A stretch of 64,000 bases of DNA, taken from contig CM040123.1 in NCBI GenBank assembly GCA_022559845.1, positions 319,715,933 through 319,779,932 on the forward strand, written 5' to 3'. The translations under genes were made by a program, and so were the position numbers. Shown in pieces: positions 11,445 to 22,600 of the stretch (its first letter is position 1; each line of letters starts with the position of its first letter). Origin of the DNA: Amorphophallus konjac. Taxonomy: Eukaryota > Streptophyta > Magnoliopsida > Alismatales > Araceae. A model generated the notes under the pieces. It saw only the letters and a list, made by a program, of their open reading frames with translations. It searched no databases and was not told the origin of the DNA.

Positions 11445-14400
11445 CTAAAGTCTACAAAGACCAAGCTCCCTTCTGAGTGTTGAAAACCTGTCATTACACA
11501 AGGGCTTGGTGAAAATATCAACAATTTGATTTAGAGTATCAACAAAATGTAGTTCAAAATTTTTCTTACCAACCTCATCTCTAATGAAGTGATGCCTAAT
11601 CTCAATATGCTTAGTCCTAGAGTGTTGGACTGGATTTTTTGCAAGGTTGATAGCACTAGTGTTATCACACAGAATCGGGACACAACCAAGATCCACCAAG
11701 TAGTCTTGGAGTTGGTGTTTAATCCACAACACTTGGGTGCCACAGCTCCCCGCAGCAACATATTCTGCCTCTGCGGTTGAGAGGGCAACCGAGTGTTGTT
11801 TCTTGGAGGCCCAAGAAACTAAACACCCACCTAGAAACTGGCAATAGCCACTAGTACTCTTACGATCCAGCTTGCATCCAGCGTAGTCCGCATCAGAATA
11901 AGATATAAGAGATAAATCACATGATGACAGATACCACAATCCCAAGTCTTGAGTGCCGACAAGATATCGAAGGATACGTTTGACGGCAGTCAAGTGGGAT
12001 TCTCTAGGGCTAGCTTGAAATCTAACACAAAGGCATACACTAAACTAGATATCTGGTCGGGATGCAGTCAAGTAAAGCAAAGAGCCGATCATACCTCTAT
12101 AAATCTTTGCATCCACTAATTTACCATTTTCATCCGATTCCAGTGATGTTGTGGTGCTCATAGGAGTTGCAATGATTTTGCTATTTGCCATGTCAAATCT
12201 TTTTAGCAGCTCCTTGATGTATTTGGCTTGGCTTATGAAGCAACCATCTTCTCCTTGGTTGACCTGCAAACCGAGAAAGAATTGAAGTTCTCCCATTAGG
12301 CTCATCTCAAATTCGCTAGTCATGAGGTTAGTAAATTCCTCACACATTTCAGATTTTGTAGAACCAAACACAATGTCATCAACATAAATTTGAATAATCA
12401 AGATGTTCTTACCTTGCTTCTTGGTGAAAAGTGTTTGATCTACCTTACCTCGTGTGTACCCTTTTTTAATGAGGAACGAGCTTAGTCTCTCATACCAAGC
12501 TCTTAGTGCTTGCTTAAGTCCATAAAGCGCCCTGTCTAGCTTGTATACAAAATCTGCATTGTTAGAATTCTCAAAGCTAGGGGGCTGCTCAACATAGACT
12601 TCTTCTTTGATCAAGCCATTCAAGAAAGCACTTTTGACATCCATTTGATACAGCTTTATTCTAAGGGAGCATGCAAAGGCAAGTAAAATTTTGATGGCTT
12701 CGAGTCTAGCAACTGGGGCATAAGATTCATCAAAGTCTACCCCAAACTCTTGATTATACCCTTGAGCCACCAATCTAGCCTTATTTCTTATTATCTTGCC
12801 ATCCTCACTTAGTTTGTTCCTAAAGACCCATTTAGTGCCTATGACAGATTGTGATGAAGGTCTAGGAACTAGATGTCAAACTTTGTTTCTCTCAAACTGG
12901 TTTAGCTCTTCTTGCATGGAATTTATCCAGTTTTCATCTTTTAATGCTTCATCAATATTTTTGGGTTCATGCTGCGAGACAAGAGCAAGTTGATCTAATT
13001 CTTCCATAATTTTAAAATGTGACCTAGTTCTAGGTGGGTCATTCAAGCTACCAATGACATTCTCCAAGGGATGATCCTTAAGAATTCTAATATTTGTAGA
13101 ATCGTTACCTTCTCCTGGAGCTTGATCCCTTGCATTGCTTGATTCAGCTAGGTCACCATCTTCTTTTATTTCTTCTTGTGGAGGATCACTCTTGTCCTTT
13201 ATGCTTAGGAATTCCCCATCTTCATCGTTTTTCCTGCAAGAGTTATCATTGTTAGAATCATGATATTCATCAAAGGAAACATGGGGTGATTCTTCCACAG
13301 TTTGATTTTTGATATTGTAAATTCTATAAGCCCTAGATCTATCAGAATATCCAAGGAATATACCTTCATCGCTCTTGGGCTCGAATTTATCTAAGTCTCT
13401 TTTGTCATTGTTGTGAATGAAGCATTTCGATCCAAACACTTTCATATGTGAGAGAGAGTGCTTTTTACCTTTTAGCGACTCATAAGGAGTCTTTTTGGTG
13501 TGTGGCCTTACCATAGAGCGGTTGATAATGTAACATGCCGAGTTTACCGCTTCAGCCCAAAACCTCCTTGGAAGTTGCCATTCAGTAAGCATGGTTCTTG
13601 CCATCTCTACAAGTGTTCGGTTTCTCCTTTCAACTACACCGTTTTGCTCTGGGGTTCTTGGTCAGAAAAATCAGTGTGAAATACCTTCAGCCCTGCAAAG
13701 ATTATAGAAATCAGCATTTTCAAATTCACCACCATGATCAGATTGAATCTTGGAAATTTTAAACTCACCATCCTGCTTTATCTTCATGTAGAGTGCCTGA
13801 AACTCATCAAAAGCATCATTTTTGTGTGTGAGAAAGAAAACCCATGTGAACCTAGAAAAGTCATCCACCAAGACATATCCATATTTTCTACCACTTAAGC
13901 TAGCAGTTCTGGTTGGGCCAAACAAGTCCATATGAATTAGCTCGAGTGGTTTGGGTGATATATTTTCAGATCTTCCCTTGAATGATTTTCTAGTTTATTT
14001 ACCTAGGGCACATGCATCACACAATTTGTTTTCTTGTTTAAAGGATAGTTCAGGCAAACCTTTCACCATTGAATGCTTCAAGAGTTTATGCAAGACATTG
14101 TAGCTAGCATGTCCTAGTCTACGATGCCATAACCATGTAATTTCAGATTTTGGTGCAGCAAGACAAAGGTTTGAATAAGCAGGATCATCTAAGTCAATCA
14201 TGTAAACATTGTTGACTCTCTTACCAGAAAATTTTACCTTATCAGATTTTGGTTCAAGAATTCTACATTCATGAGAGTCAAATAACACTTTGTGTTCTTT
14301 ATCACACAATTGACTTATACTAAGCAAGTTATATTTCAATCCTTCAACTAACAACACGTTACAAATGGAGTTGGAGAGGTTCTTACCTACATTACCTATT

Positions 14401-14555
14401 CCAATGATTTTTCCTTTATTGTTTCCTCCAAATGTGACATATCCTCCTTCCTTTTCCTCCAAGAGACAGAATTTTAATTTATCTCCAGTCATGTGTCTTG
14501 AACAGCCGCTATCAAGGTACCACCTGTTATGTATGGCTGCAAGACACTCCTGCAC
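11445..14555 (-). pseudogene. Copia-2 Pol, disabled by several stop codons
   Basis: All Pol domains remain in one reading frame: protease WYLDSGCSRHMTGD near the start (about 14500), integrase zinc finger LWHRRLGH...CDAC, integrase core HMDLFGPTR and SDHGGEF, reverse transcriptase [10 protein letters not shown] and YVDD, RNase H STAEAEYVAAGSC and a C-terminal RRELGLCRL. In-frame stops lie at 13995 (TAA), two TGA near 13663-13672, 12876 (TGA in place of a Trp codon) and about 12045 (TAG in place of a Gln codon). No frameshift is needed to follow the frame. It follows the gag stop at 14562 in the same frame, as in Copia-1. Confidence 0.93.
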
Positions 14556-14561
14556 AAGTAA

Positions 14562-16778
14562 TTAAGCAAATGTGTTTGGAACCCAACCAAATTTGGGTCC
14601 CATCATACTCTTCAAATTTTCAAAGCATGAAACCATTTCTTTTGAAATCCAGACTTTTCTAACATTCATGTTTTGTTTGCTTAGAGCAGGGATTTGGTTT
14701 TTCTCTTCATCTTTGACATTCATTTCCTGTTTGGAGGTTCTTGGTTGGAATTTGTAAAAGTTTGATGAAGTTGGCTTCTTAACCCATTTTGGCCATTGGT
14801 TATTTTTGGGTTGAAAGTGATTGTTCTGCCACCTAGGAGATTGAAAGTTATAGGATTGACGAACACATGAATCACAATTTCTCCAAAAGTATGGTGGTGT
14901 TGGCCTATATGAATGTGCAATCCAGTTTTGGTGATATCTGGAAGATTGAGCATGCAATGGCCAAGAATGTGTTGACCTATGCTGCGGGGAAGGTCGACCT
15001 TTCTTAGGTCTTTGGACAGGCTTTTTGGGAATGTTGGTGACTCCCCCTTCAATCTTTTCTTTTCCTTTCTCCTTTTGTTTTTGCTGGTTTTGTGTGGGAG
15101 TTATGTTTGAGGTGGAGGCTTCGGAGGATGAGACAAATGTGACTGTTTTTAGCCCAATTGGCCTTTTGTTTGTTGGTTCAAAACCCAACCCTTCCTTGTT
15201 GAAATTCATCCTAGTACCTAGCAAAGCATCTAGGTTTTCTTTTCCATCCACGAAATTTTCCAAGGATTGTTGTTTATCCTTCAATTCTTTTTGTAAGTTT
15301 TCAATGTTTTGCAAGAGTTGAGTGTTGACATGTTTTACAGCTTCATATTTTTCATTACTCAGTTTGCTGTTCTTTTCATAGGTTTACATTTTTAGCTTAA
15401 TGCTATCAATCTCATTTCTCAAGTTTTCATTTTCAGTTTCCAAGTCAGCCATTTCTTTTCTTCCTTCTTCCAAATCCTCAATCATTTTCTTAAGATCTTC
15501 AATTTCAGTTTCAAGTAGAGCATTCTTATCATCCTTGTCATGATCATGCACAAAAGAATTGATTTTCTTTTTCAATGATTTATTTTCCTTTTTATACATT
15601 TCATATTTTTCCATGAGTTGTATATATGCATCCTCCCAATCATCAATTGTATAATCTTCAAATGGAGAATTTACCTCAATTTCTTCATCACCTTTGGCCA
15701 TAAGGCAGAAATCTTCTTTTTCTTTGTCCGAGGAGCTAGTTCCGTCATCACTTTCCTCCTCATCGCTCCATGTAGACACCATGGCCTTGTTCTTCTTCTT
15801 GCCCTTCCATTTGTCAGATTTTCTGAATCTGTCGGGACAATCATTCTTGAAATGCCCTGGTTTGTTGCAAGAATAGCAAATGATTTTATCAGATTTCTTA
15901 GAATTTTCAAAATTAGATCTGAAACCATTTCTTACCTTTGACCTTCCTATCATGAAGCTCTTACCTTCCTTTCTCAAGAATTTCTTAAACTTACGTGTGA
16001 GCATGGCTACATCATCCTCATCTCGCTCACTTGCCGAATCCTCACCTTCATCAGAAGAGCCTTGACCGATGGGTCCTGCTTTAAGAGCTAGGGACTTCTT
16101 CTTAGGTGCCTCAACCTCTTTGTTCTTGAGGTTGATCTCATAGGTCATTAATGACCCAATAAGTTCATCTACCTTGGTGGTTGCGAGATCTCTTGATTCT
16201 TCAACAACGGTTGCCTTCGTGTGCCATGCTGGAGTTAATGATCTGAGAATTTTTCTTACAAGTTCTTGCTCTGTATATTTCTTTCCAAAATTAGTTAAAC
16301 TATTAGTAAGCACAATTAAGCGAGCATACATATCTTGAATTGACTCATCAGGCTTCATGCGAAACATTTCATATTCAGAAACTAAAATATTGGCTTTTGT
16401 TTCTCGTACCTGAGAGGTTCCTTCGTAGATTACCTCTAGCTTATCCCACATCAATTTCGTAGTTGCGCAGGTGGCTACTCTTGAGAATTCAACTGGATGG
16501 AGTGAGCATTGCATGATATGTTTAGCACTCCAGTTGACGATGGATTGCTGTATTTGTTCTTTAGTCCACAAGTCCTCATTATCCGTAAGCTCATACGGAC
16601 CTTTGCTGATCACACGCCAAAGTTCGTAGTCTTGGGCGCGAATGAACACCTGCATGCGATGTTTCCAATAAGGATAGTTAGATCTAGTGAAATAAGGAGG
16701 TCTGTTCACAGAGTGTCCTTCAGGTAAATAACCCTTAGATGTTGATCCACCATTTCCCTCAAGGTCGTTGGACCCCAT
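14562..16778 (-). pseudogene. Copia-2 Gag with one internal stop
   Basis: The ATG at 16778 lies 13 nt downstream of the PBS, an extremely short leader. UBN2 region about residues 20-215 (YWKHRMQVFI, EVIYEGTSQVRETK), one zinc knuckle CYSCNKPGHFKNDC at 301-314, then an acidic linker and coiled coil. A TAA at 15384-15386 interrupts the coiled coil where the homologous Copia-1 frame is open; the same frame continues from 15383 to the natural end at 14562 (WVPNTFA, TAA). The C-terminal part is basic and Asn/Gln-rich. Homology to Copia-1 Gag is clear along the whole length. Confidence 0.92.
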
Positions 16779-16791
16779 AATGAGAGATTAG

Positions 16792-16803
16792 GCTCTGATA
16801 CCA
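16792..16803 (-). other. Copia-2 primer-binding site (initiator Met-tRNA)
   Basis: Minus strand TGGTATCAGAGC, two bases from the 5' LTR at 16806. Confidence 0.95.
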
Positions 16804-17859
16804 CTTGTTGTGTAGTGGACAGCGGATTTAGAGGGGAGGGGTGAATAGATCTGCCCCTCTTTTCGCAATGCAGCCCTCTATATAGCTAGATGGAACAAAT
16901 TACAGCGGAATATAACTAGCTAAACGAAGGACACGACGATTTACTTAGCAAGATGATTACTAATATATCGATTCGAACCTAAGCATGCATCTATAACGAA
17001 ACAAACACACAAACAAATCACAACACACGAGATTTTAAGGTGGTTCGGACTGAATCCCCAGTCCTACGTCCACCCCTCACCAAATCCGGTGAGGTTTCAC
17101 TAGTGCCACGCACTGAACCGTAAATCAGAAAGACCACCGATTGCCTTCCTACTAACCGCCGGTAGGGACGTTAACACCGCAGACCGGACAGCTTCCGATT
17201 GCCTTCCTACTAACCACAGGTAGGGACGATCTTCAGTTCCAAATGTTTGAATGAAATGGAAAAGAACAAGATATGAAAATACTCAAACAAGATATGAAAT
17301 AAGTTCAAAGAGAAAAGATCTTGTCTGAGTTTGCTGGAGCTTGAATCTGATGATTCACTTGGCTTGGAGTTGATCTCCTCTTGAAGTAGCTTGAATCACT
17401 TGGAGATATGATGAAGAACTTCTTCCCGGAGTACTGTTCACAGCTACAGTACTTCGAACTCCTTTCCCTTGAACACACCCTTGCAGCTTCTATGGATCAC
17501 CTTGAGATGAGGAAGAGGAAGATGATTGCAACTTTTTCTTCATTTGGCTTGGAGTTGATTTCCTCTTGAAGTAGCTTCAATCACTTGAAGATTTGATGAA
17601 GAACTTCTTCCCGGAGTAGCTTGATTTCCTTCTTGAAACACCCTCCTTGTAGCTTCCTTTGATCACCCTTCTTATCCTTGAGTGTTTCTAGCTTTGGTGG
17701 AGGTTGCTTGCTTCAGATCTCACCTTGAAACACCTTGGATGGATGAAGAACTCCAGCCCGAAGTACTGTTCACGGAGGTGCTACAGTACCTCGAAAATGG
17801 ACTCCCTTGATCTCCCTTGAAGCCTTGAAGCCCTTGTGTTTCTAATCCCTCAAGTGAGA

Positions 17860-17870
17860 GTTTTATAGAC
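17860..17870 (-). promoter_or_regulatory. TATA box of Copia-2 5' LTR
   Basis: Minus strand GTCTATAAAAC, a good plant TATA consensus, in the same place in the 3' LTR (8792-8802). It would drive leftward transcription through gag-pol with R-U5 of about 1 kb. Confidence 0.6.
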
Positions 17871-18306
17871 CTTGAATGGTCTATAGACAAGCCTCAGACC
17901 ATATCCACAATTTGTGGGTGATTAGGTGACTTTTGGATTAAAGAAATCCATGTTGAATGGCCCTTTTCGAAGTTGGAAACAAAGTCAACATTGAAGGCTC
18001 GGGGCTGGCGGTCGACCGCTACTGTGAAATGCTGTAGACGAATGGCCCCTGGGATTTCCGGTCGACCGCCACTGGTTGGCGGTCGACCGCTACTGAAACT
18101 CGTGCAGGCTGGCAGTTGCTGGCTGGGGCGGTCGACCGCCCCTGTGCTGGCGGTCGACTGCCAGCTGGTAGAACCCGGATTTTCCCGGGTTGGTCCGTTA
18201 ACTATCTTAGCTCTGCCGCTTAACTCCTTTAGTAGTCCGTTCATGTCTGTGGCAACAACTTTGACTGTCTTGAAGTTTTATTACTGAGTCTTCAATCAAA
18301 TTTTTG

Positions 18307-18329
18307 TTCCGGGGGCTCCGCCCCCGGAA
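18307..18329. other. GC-rich perfect hairpin in Copia-2 LTR
   Basis: A ten-base stem (TTCCGGGGGC with GCCCCCGGAA) and a TCC loop. It is followed by two more inverted repeats: AAGGGG/CCCCTT (about 18338-18355) and CGACCTG/CAGGTCG (18363-18382, again 18389-18408). The copy in the 3' LTR (about 9239-9262) has one stem mismatch. Confidence 0.75.
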
Positions 18330-18647
18330 ACCCCCGCAAGGGGCGCTGCCCCCTTGACCCCCGCGACCTGACCGCACAGGTCGATCCCCGCGACCTGACC
18401 GCGCAGGTCGATCCACGTGCGAGGGCGCAACATTTAGCTTTCACTTGTCATTTCCACTGAATTCCTTCGTATCTGTCATGAACAAAACATCGCGTGTGTC
18501 AGTCACATGAGAGTGGAAAGTATCAATGACTAATAGTGTTTAGCCATTATCAAAACCAAGAATACCACAGAACTCATATGACCATAGGATGATGTCGAAT
18601 GACCCAAGTGACCACAGGATGACTCAAATGACCATAGGGACGCAACA

Positions 18648-18652
18648 CGACC
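18648..18652. repeat. Target-site duplication of Copia-2 (right)
   Basis: CGACC, identical to 7733-7737. Confidence 0.95.
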
Positions 18653-18889
18653 CACTACTATCCAGACTAAACAAGGAAAAGTATAGGCTCTATGTTCATG
18701 CTGCAATGCACTGTGTAGACCTGTGAGTGTGTGCACAACAATATATAGACTCTGACTGCATTATATACACAGACAACCTGATAAAAACAATTTCATCAAA
18801 ATAAGAACAGTTGCCAATCAATCAAAACAAGCTGTTGCCAATGAAGTAAAACTTATTGTCAACATCATCAACACAGAGGGGTCACAACA
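18653..18889 (-). repeat. Copia-1 5' LTR, outer end
   Basis: Continuation of the split LTR: more TGTGTAGACC / TATATAGACT-type repeats, then the ending GTCACAACA that matches the LTR ends of Copia-3 and Copia-4 (GGCACAACA). Confidence 0.85.
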
Positions 18890-19853
18890 TGTTCACTGCT
18901 ACCCTAGGGTCGACCAAGACTCTGTTGATAGGCTGCCCATTCAGCTGCCCCTTCATGTAGAGTGGCTTGTTGTGGCTGCAGGTGGGTAGAAGCATATCCT
19001 CTTCTGTGAAGGCCACAACCACTTCAGGTGACATTTCTGCAAGGTAAGCTTCCACATATGCTGGCGTCTGGAGTGCAGCGATGACAGCTTGCCTTGTCTC
19101 TTCATCTAAAGATAGAATCTTCCAGACGGTAAACCTGGTTGGGATCTTCTTCAGGTGTTTGACTATTCTACTGCCGGCTTGAACTTCGAGCAACTTCATC
19201 TCTTCGGCTCTGTTACGCCTGCCCCCACCTTGGGCCTAGGGGGCCAGATCAGCGGGTGCCTCCTCCACTGGGTCGGATGCCGCTTGAGCTTGTGGGGCCG
19301 GCTGAGTCACCTCTCTTTACTGCATAAACTCGGCAAGGTTCGGGATGTTATTAGGCTCTTCTCTTGGCTGGGGTAGAGGCACCATGGGCGGAGCCGAAAG
19401 ACCGCCCGCTCCTTTGGTCGACCGAGACTCCCGGGGACATGATTGTCTTTCCCTTCGGGCCGACAGAAATTCAGTAAATGAAAGGGTGCTCTGGCCACTT
19501 GGTTCCTCGGGGTAGAGGCCTGATGGAGGGGGAATCTCCATGCCTTGGACCCTAGGTTCGGGGACATGATATGGTTGTTATCCCCTGAGCAGGATGTTGT
19601 GGTCGGCCTGAGGAGGGCGTCCCCACTTCCTTCCTGACCTAGTGGCATGTTGGGAAGTGGATGCTTCAGCCTGGCTCACCTCTGGTAACTCGAGGGGTAC
19701 CTCTTGCTCTTCCTCTCACAGGGAGAGGGCCGTGTCAAATAATGCTGAGAGGGTGTTGCAGGAGAGGACGACCCCATTCTTCTTCTTGTTTCTGGGCCTT
19801 CTCTTCTTTTTTTTCTTCTTTTCCTCAGTGGCTGGCAGACGCTCCGTAGGGGG
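18890..19853 (-). pseudogene. Gypsy-A Gag C-terminus and start of the protease domain
   Basis: The frame reads leftward from a Lys-rich stretch (about 19780-19815) through ATRSGRKWGRPP, a typical gag-pro linker motif, to the protease segment HNKPLYMKG...RVLVD at 18890-18990. The position normally occupied by the catalytic D-G-G-S reads LVDPRVAVNM, so the active-site glycines are lost. In-frame stops lie near 19718 (TGA), 19575, 19318 and 19237. Copia-1 insertion cuts the domain just after this motif. The upstream part joins 22998 once the solo LTR is removed. Confidence 0.82.
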
Positions 19854-20239
19854 TGTGGACGCACTTATTTTATTAATTAAGATCTATGGTTATTTGTTAA
19901 TTGATTTATTAAGATGGGTTTATTTGTTTGTTAAGTGCGTGGGCGTGCCAGTCACAAAGTGACGATTTATTCGGGCTTCATGGAAGCCGATGGTGCACTC
20001 GATCTGAGTAATCAAACAATTGTGTAGTTCGGGTCGGGACCAAAACCTGCCGCGCCATAAAGGTCACGACGTTAATTACATCCCCTCGGAAAGGGGAACA
20101 CCCTTGATTAATCGCCAAAAAAGGGGGCCCTATGGCCTGAGATTCATAATAATGGAAGCGAGAGCCAAAACCTCGGATTACGTTAAAACAGGCCCCGTGT
20201 CGGGGCGTAAACGTTCATAGATGCATGCATGTCGTTCAC

Positions 20240-20500
20240 TGGCAGACCATTTCTTGTTCGGACAGAAGTCCACGTTTGTAGCGTAAGAGACGGTGACAAA
20301 CCGTACAAATGTCTACCGTGAGTACGGCAAGTTTAATGCAAGTGTGGGATTAGATCCCGGTATATATGTCGGTTAGTAATGGACCATTCATTGTTCGGAC
20401 GAGAGTCCGCATTAGTAGCATCAAAGACGACGATTGAACCTTGTAAATGTCTATCGTAAGTATGGCAAGTTTAATGTAGGTGCGGGATCGGATCCCGGGA
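20240..20500. repeat. Tandem duplication of about 137 bp within the solo LTR
   Basis: Two adjacent copies, with GACCATTTCTTGTTCGGAC at 20245 and GACCATTCATTGTTCGGAC at 20382. Each is followed by GTCTA(C/T)CGT(A/G)AGTA.GGCAAGTTTAATG and a GGGAT..GATCCCGG palindrome. The Gypsy-A LTR has a single diverged counterpart near 36960-37080. Confidence 0.8.
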
Positions 20501-20689
20501 GAAGCGGGTCAAGCTGATGATCTATTGGCCCGAGGTGGTTGCGGACTATGGCCATATCGGGATCCCCGAGGTTCATGTCCGATGCCATGGGGCATCGTTG
20601 CTTTTCTCTTCACGCACAGTCCGGGGAAGCGAATTGTTAAGTGTGAAGCCCGACCTTGCCAACGTGTGCCCTCACTTGCGGGGGTTTCC

Positions 20690-20704
20690 GGGGGCGGAGC
20701 CCCC
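20690..20704. other. GC-rich hairpin in the solo LTR
   Basis: GGGGGC, loop GGA, GCCCCC. This is the same core (reverse complement GGGGGCTCCGCCCCC) as the hairpin in the unrelated Copia-2 LTR. Confidence 0.7.
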
Positions 20705-20829
20705 TGAAGAAAATTTTGATTATAGCAGGGCAGCTTGCTTCGGCTTCATATTCCTTTCATTTGTTTTATCCATTTGCTTCAAATCTTTTCTCTGTTTGGT
20801 TAATTATATTTTTTGGAAGGCACACCGGT

Positions 20830-21170
20830 TAGGGGGGGTAGAGGAGGAAGCGCACGCCGGTTAAGGCAACCCAAGGGAAAGGAGGGGCGCGCAGGCTAAA
20901 GGGGCCCAAGAGATGAGAGGGGCACGCCGGTTTAAAGCCCATGGGTGGGGGGGGGGGCGCCGGGTTCAAGGCAGTCTGGGGGCGCGCCGGTTTCGGATGT
21001 GAGCAAGGGGTGGAGAGGTGTTTTCGTGTGAGGGTTTAATCCAGCGCGAAGGGGGCGCGCCGGTTTGGAGCCAAAAAGGGTGAAAAGGTTTATGAGTGTG
21101 GAGCTAAAGCGGCACGGGGGGGTACCGCACCGGATAAGTGCGCGCCAGATTCGGAGTGCACCGGATTGAG
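20830..21170. repeat. GCGCGCCGGTT minisatellite, first block
   Basis: About ten irregular units carrying GGGG(G/C)CGCGCCGGTTT or close variants, separated by 15-45 bp. A second block lies at 22440-22600. This part of the LTR is very GC-rich. Confidence 0.75.
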
Positions 21171-22093
21171 GCACAGCTTGTAATGTTTTGTTCTTTTCAT
21201 TAGCCTGCAAGTTCAGATGGTTAGGCTATTTGTTCACCTAGCGAAAATAGGTGGATTCGAAGGTTCAAAGTGTTTTATTCATCCGTCAAGATCAAGGTTT
21301 GTATGGTTTGTTCAAAGGGGTTCAGGAACTCCAAAGTTCAGTTCATGTTCTCAGGGAGCTTAGTTTGTTCTTATTGTTCATATTTCTGGCAAAAATTGGG
21401 CAGCATCTCCCCCGGGCTGAGGTTTGCTGGGGCGAAATGAGGGATCATCAAACGGAGTATCCTGGGATGATCCCAAAAGCTCGAAGTGGCCTAACGGCAG
21501 TCCGATGTCCCATAGTCGAATGCAGAAACCCCGAGGACTAGCCTTCAAGGGGTTCTAGCAGCTCATGGGCAGTAACTTTGCGATAGCTCCAGCGTGACGG
21601 ATGTTCGCCATGGAAGGCCACGAATATTCATCCCTCACACAGGTTCCCTCAAAGACCATGCCACAGAGAGGCAAGCCTCAAAAGGCCCTAGATGAGCAAA
21701 AGATGGGGAGAAAAAAAAAGAGGCTAAATGAAGAACACCGAGCTTTGACAAAAGACCCTCTATTTATTCATCCACAAGAAAGGGGGGAAGGCTTAAATAC
21801 AAGATAGTTCATCCCCAGGTGAAGAGGAAGATACATTGCAAGGGGAAGAATGGAGAAACACCGGTGGGGGAGAGGGAATGGAGCACAAGCTCCTCCCCCC
21901 TCCGAACTCACCTTCCCTCTCTCACACTCTCTCTCTTTTCTTCACCTTGCAGGCTTGAGTGGATGGAGTCTCCTTCTTCTCTTGCGCTCGCCGCTCACTT
22001 TCAACGAACCAGCCTTTTTCTCCTCTCTTCCCTCAGTTGAACCCCTTTCAGAGAGAGCCACCAGCCAGTCAGTCCACCGAGAGTGTTCGTTGC

Positions 22094-22105
22094 ATATATA
22101 TATAT
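22094..22105 (-). promoter_or_regulatory. TATA-like box in the solo LTR
   Basis: TATATATATATA about 0.9 kb from the LTR's outer end, the corresponding place to the TATAAAAG of the Gypsy-A LTR (39641-39650). Confidence 0.45.
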
Positions 22106-22439
22106 CAGTGGAGCTGGGAGGACGAAGCCTCTGAAGCCAGCGACATGTGCCTTCTCTTTCTCCCCGATCGAAGGTAATCGAGTGGCCTGCAGATGTGTCG
22201 GGTGGTAGAGTAGGGAAGGTGCTCTTCAGGGATTGGCTGACAGTGACCGGTGGAGATGGGCGGCCGGTGCAGAGCTTGATGATTCCCATTCCAGGGAGCT
22301 TGAGTGGTTCAGGAGGTTGCACACTGGTCGGGCGCAGGAGACCTTGCTATTTCAGGGAAAGCAACGGCGTTCCATTTGCAGAAAATAGGGGACCGCAGGT
22401 AGCATGGGATGCCTTAGGGTTAAACCAGTGCGGGGTTGT

Positions 22440-22600
22440 GCGCACCGAATTAGCAGCATGAATGGGGTGCACCGGTTACAGGCCAATGAATGGGGCGCAC
22501 CAGTTTAAGGCTCTTGCAAGGGGGCGCGCCGGTTACAAGCTCTTGCAAGGGGGCACGCCGGTTTAAGGCTGTCTAGGTACAGCCGCGCCAGTTTAAGATC
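22440..22600. repeat. GCGCGCCGGTT minisatellite, second block
   Basis: Five units of the form GGGG(C/T)GC(A/G)C(G/C)(C/A)(G/C)GGTTA/TAAGG with CTCTTGCAAGG spacers, near the outer end of the solo LTR. Confidence 0.7.

Larger units (their letters stand above)
7738..18647 (-). mobile_element. Copia-2: complete SIRE/Maximus-like LTR retrotransposon inside the Copia-1 LTR
   Basis: 10.9 kb with both LTRs (7738-9544 and 16806-18647), PPT, pol, gag and PBS in minus orientation, flanked by a perfect 5-bp duplication CGACC. LTRs begin TGTTGTGTAG and end GCAACA or ATAACA. The coding region carries at least six premature stops, so it cannot move on its own protein. Its LTR is unlike those of Copia-1, -3 and -4 (no GTATAGACTT array), so it is a different family of the same lineage. 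Confidence 0.96.
16806..18647 (-). repeat. Copia-2 5' LTR
   Basis: 1842 bp, 35 bp longer than the 3' LTR. The length difference is mainly in the number of GGTCGACC-containing units (18005-18170) and of CGACCTGACCG.. CAGGTCGATCC units (18357-18413, two copies here, one in the 3' LTR). Confidence 0.95.
1..18889 (-). mobile_element. Copia-1: SIRE/Maximus-like LTR retrotransposon, left end off-window
   Basis: Read on the minus strand the order is 5' LTR (5828-7737 plus 18653-18889), PBS (5814-5825), gag, pol and the start of a 3' non-coding region that runs off the left edge. The 3' LTR is not in the window. The 5' LTR is split by Copia-2, so about 8 kb of this interval is Copia-1. The outer LTR end at 18889 (...CACAACA) abuts a gypsy protease frame, so Copia-1 inserted into Gypsy-A; the expected target duplication would be TGTTC at 18890-18894, but its partner is off-window. 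Lineage is inferred from the initiator Met-tRNA PBS, the LTR of about 2.1 kb and gag architecture. Confidence 0.92.
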
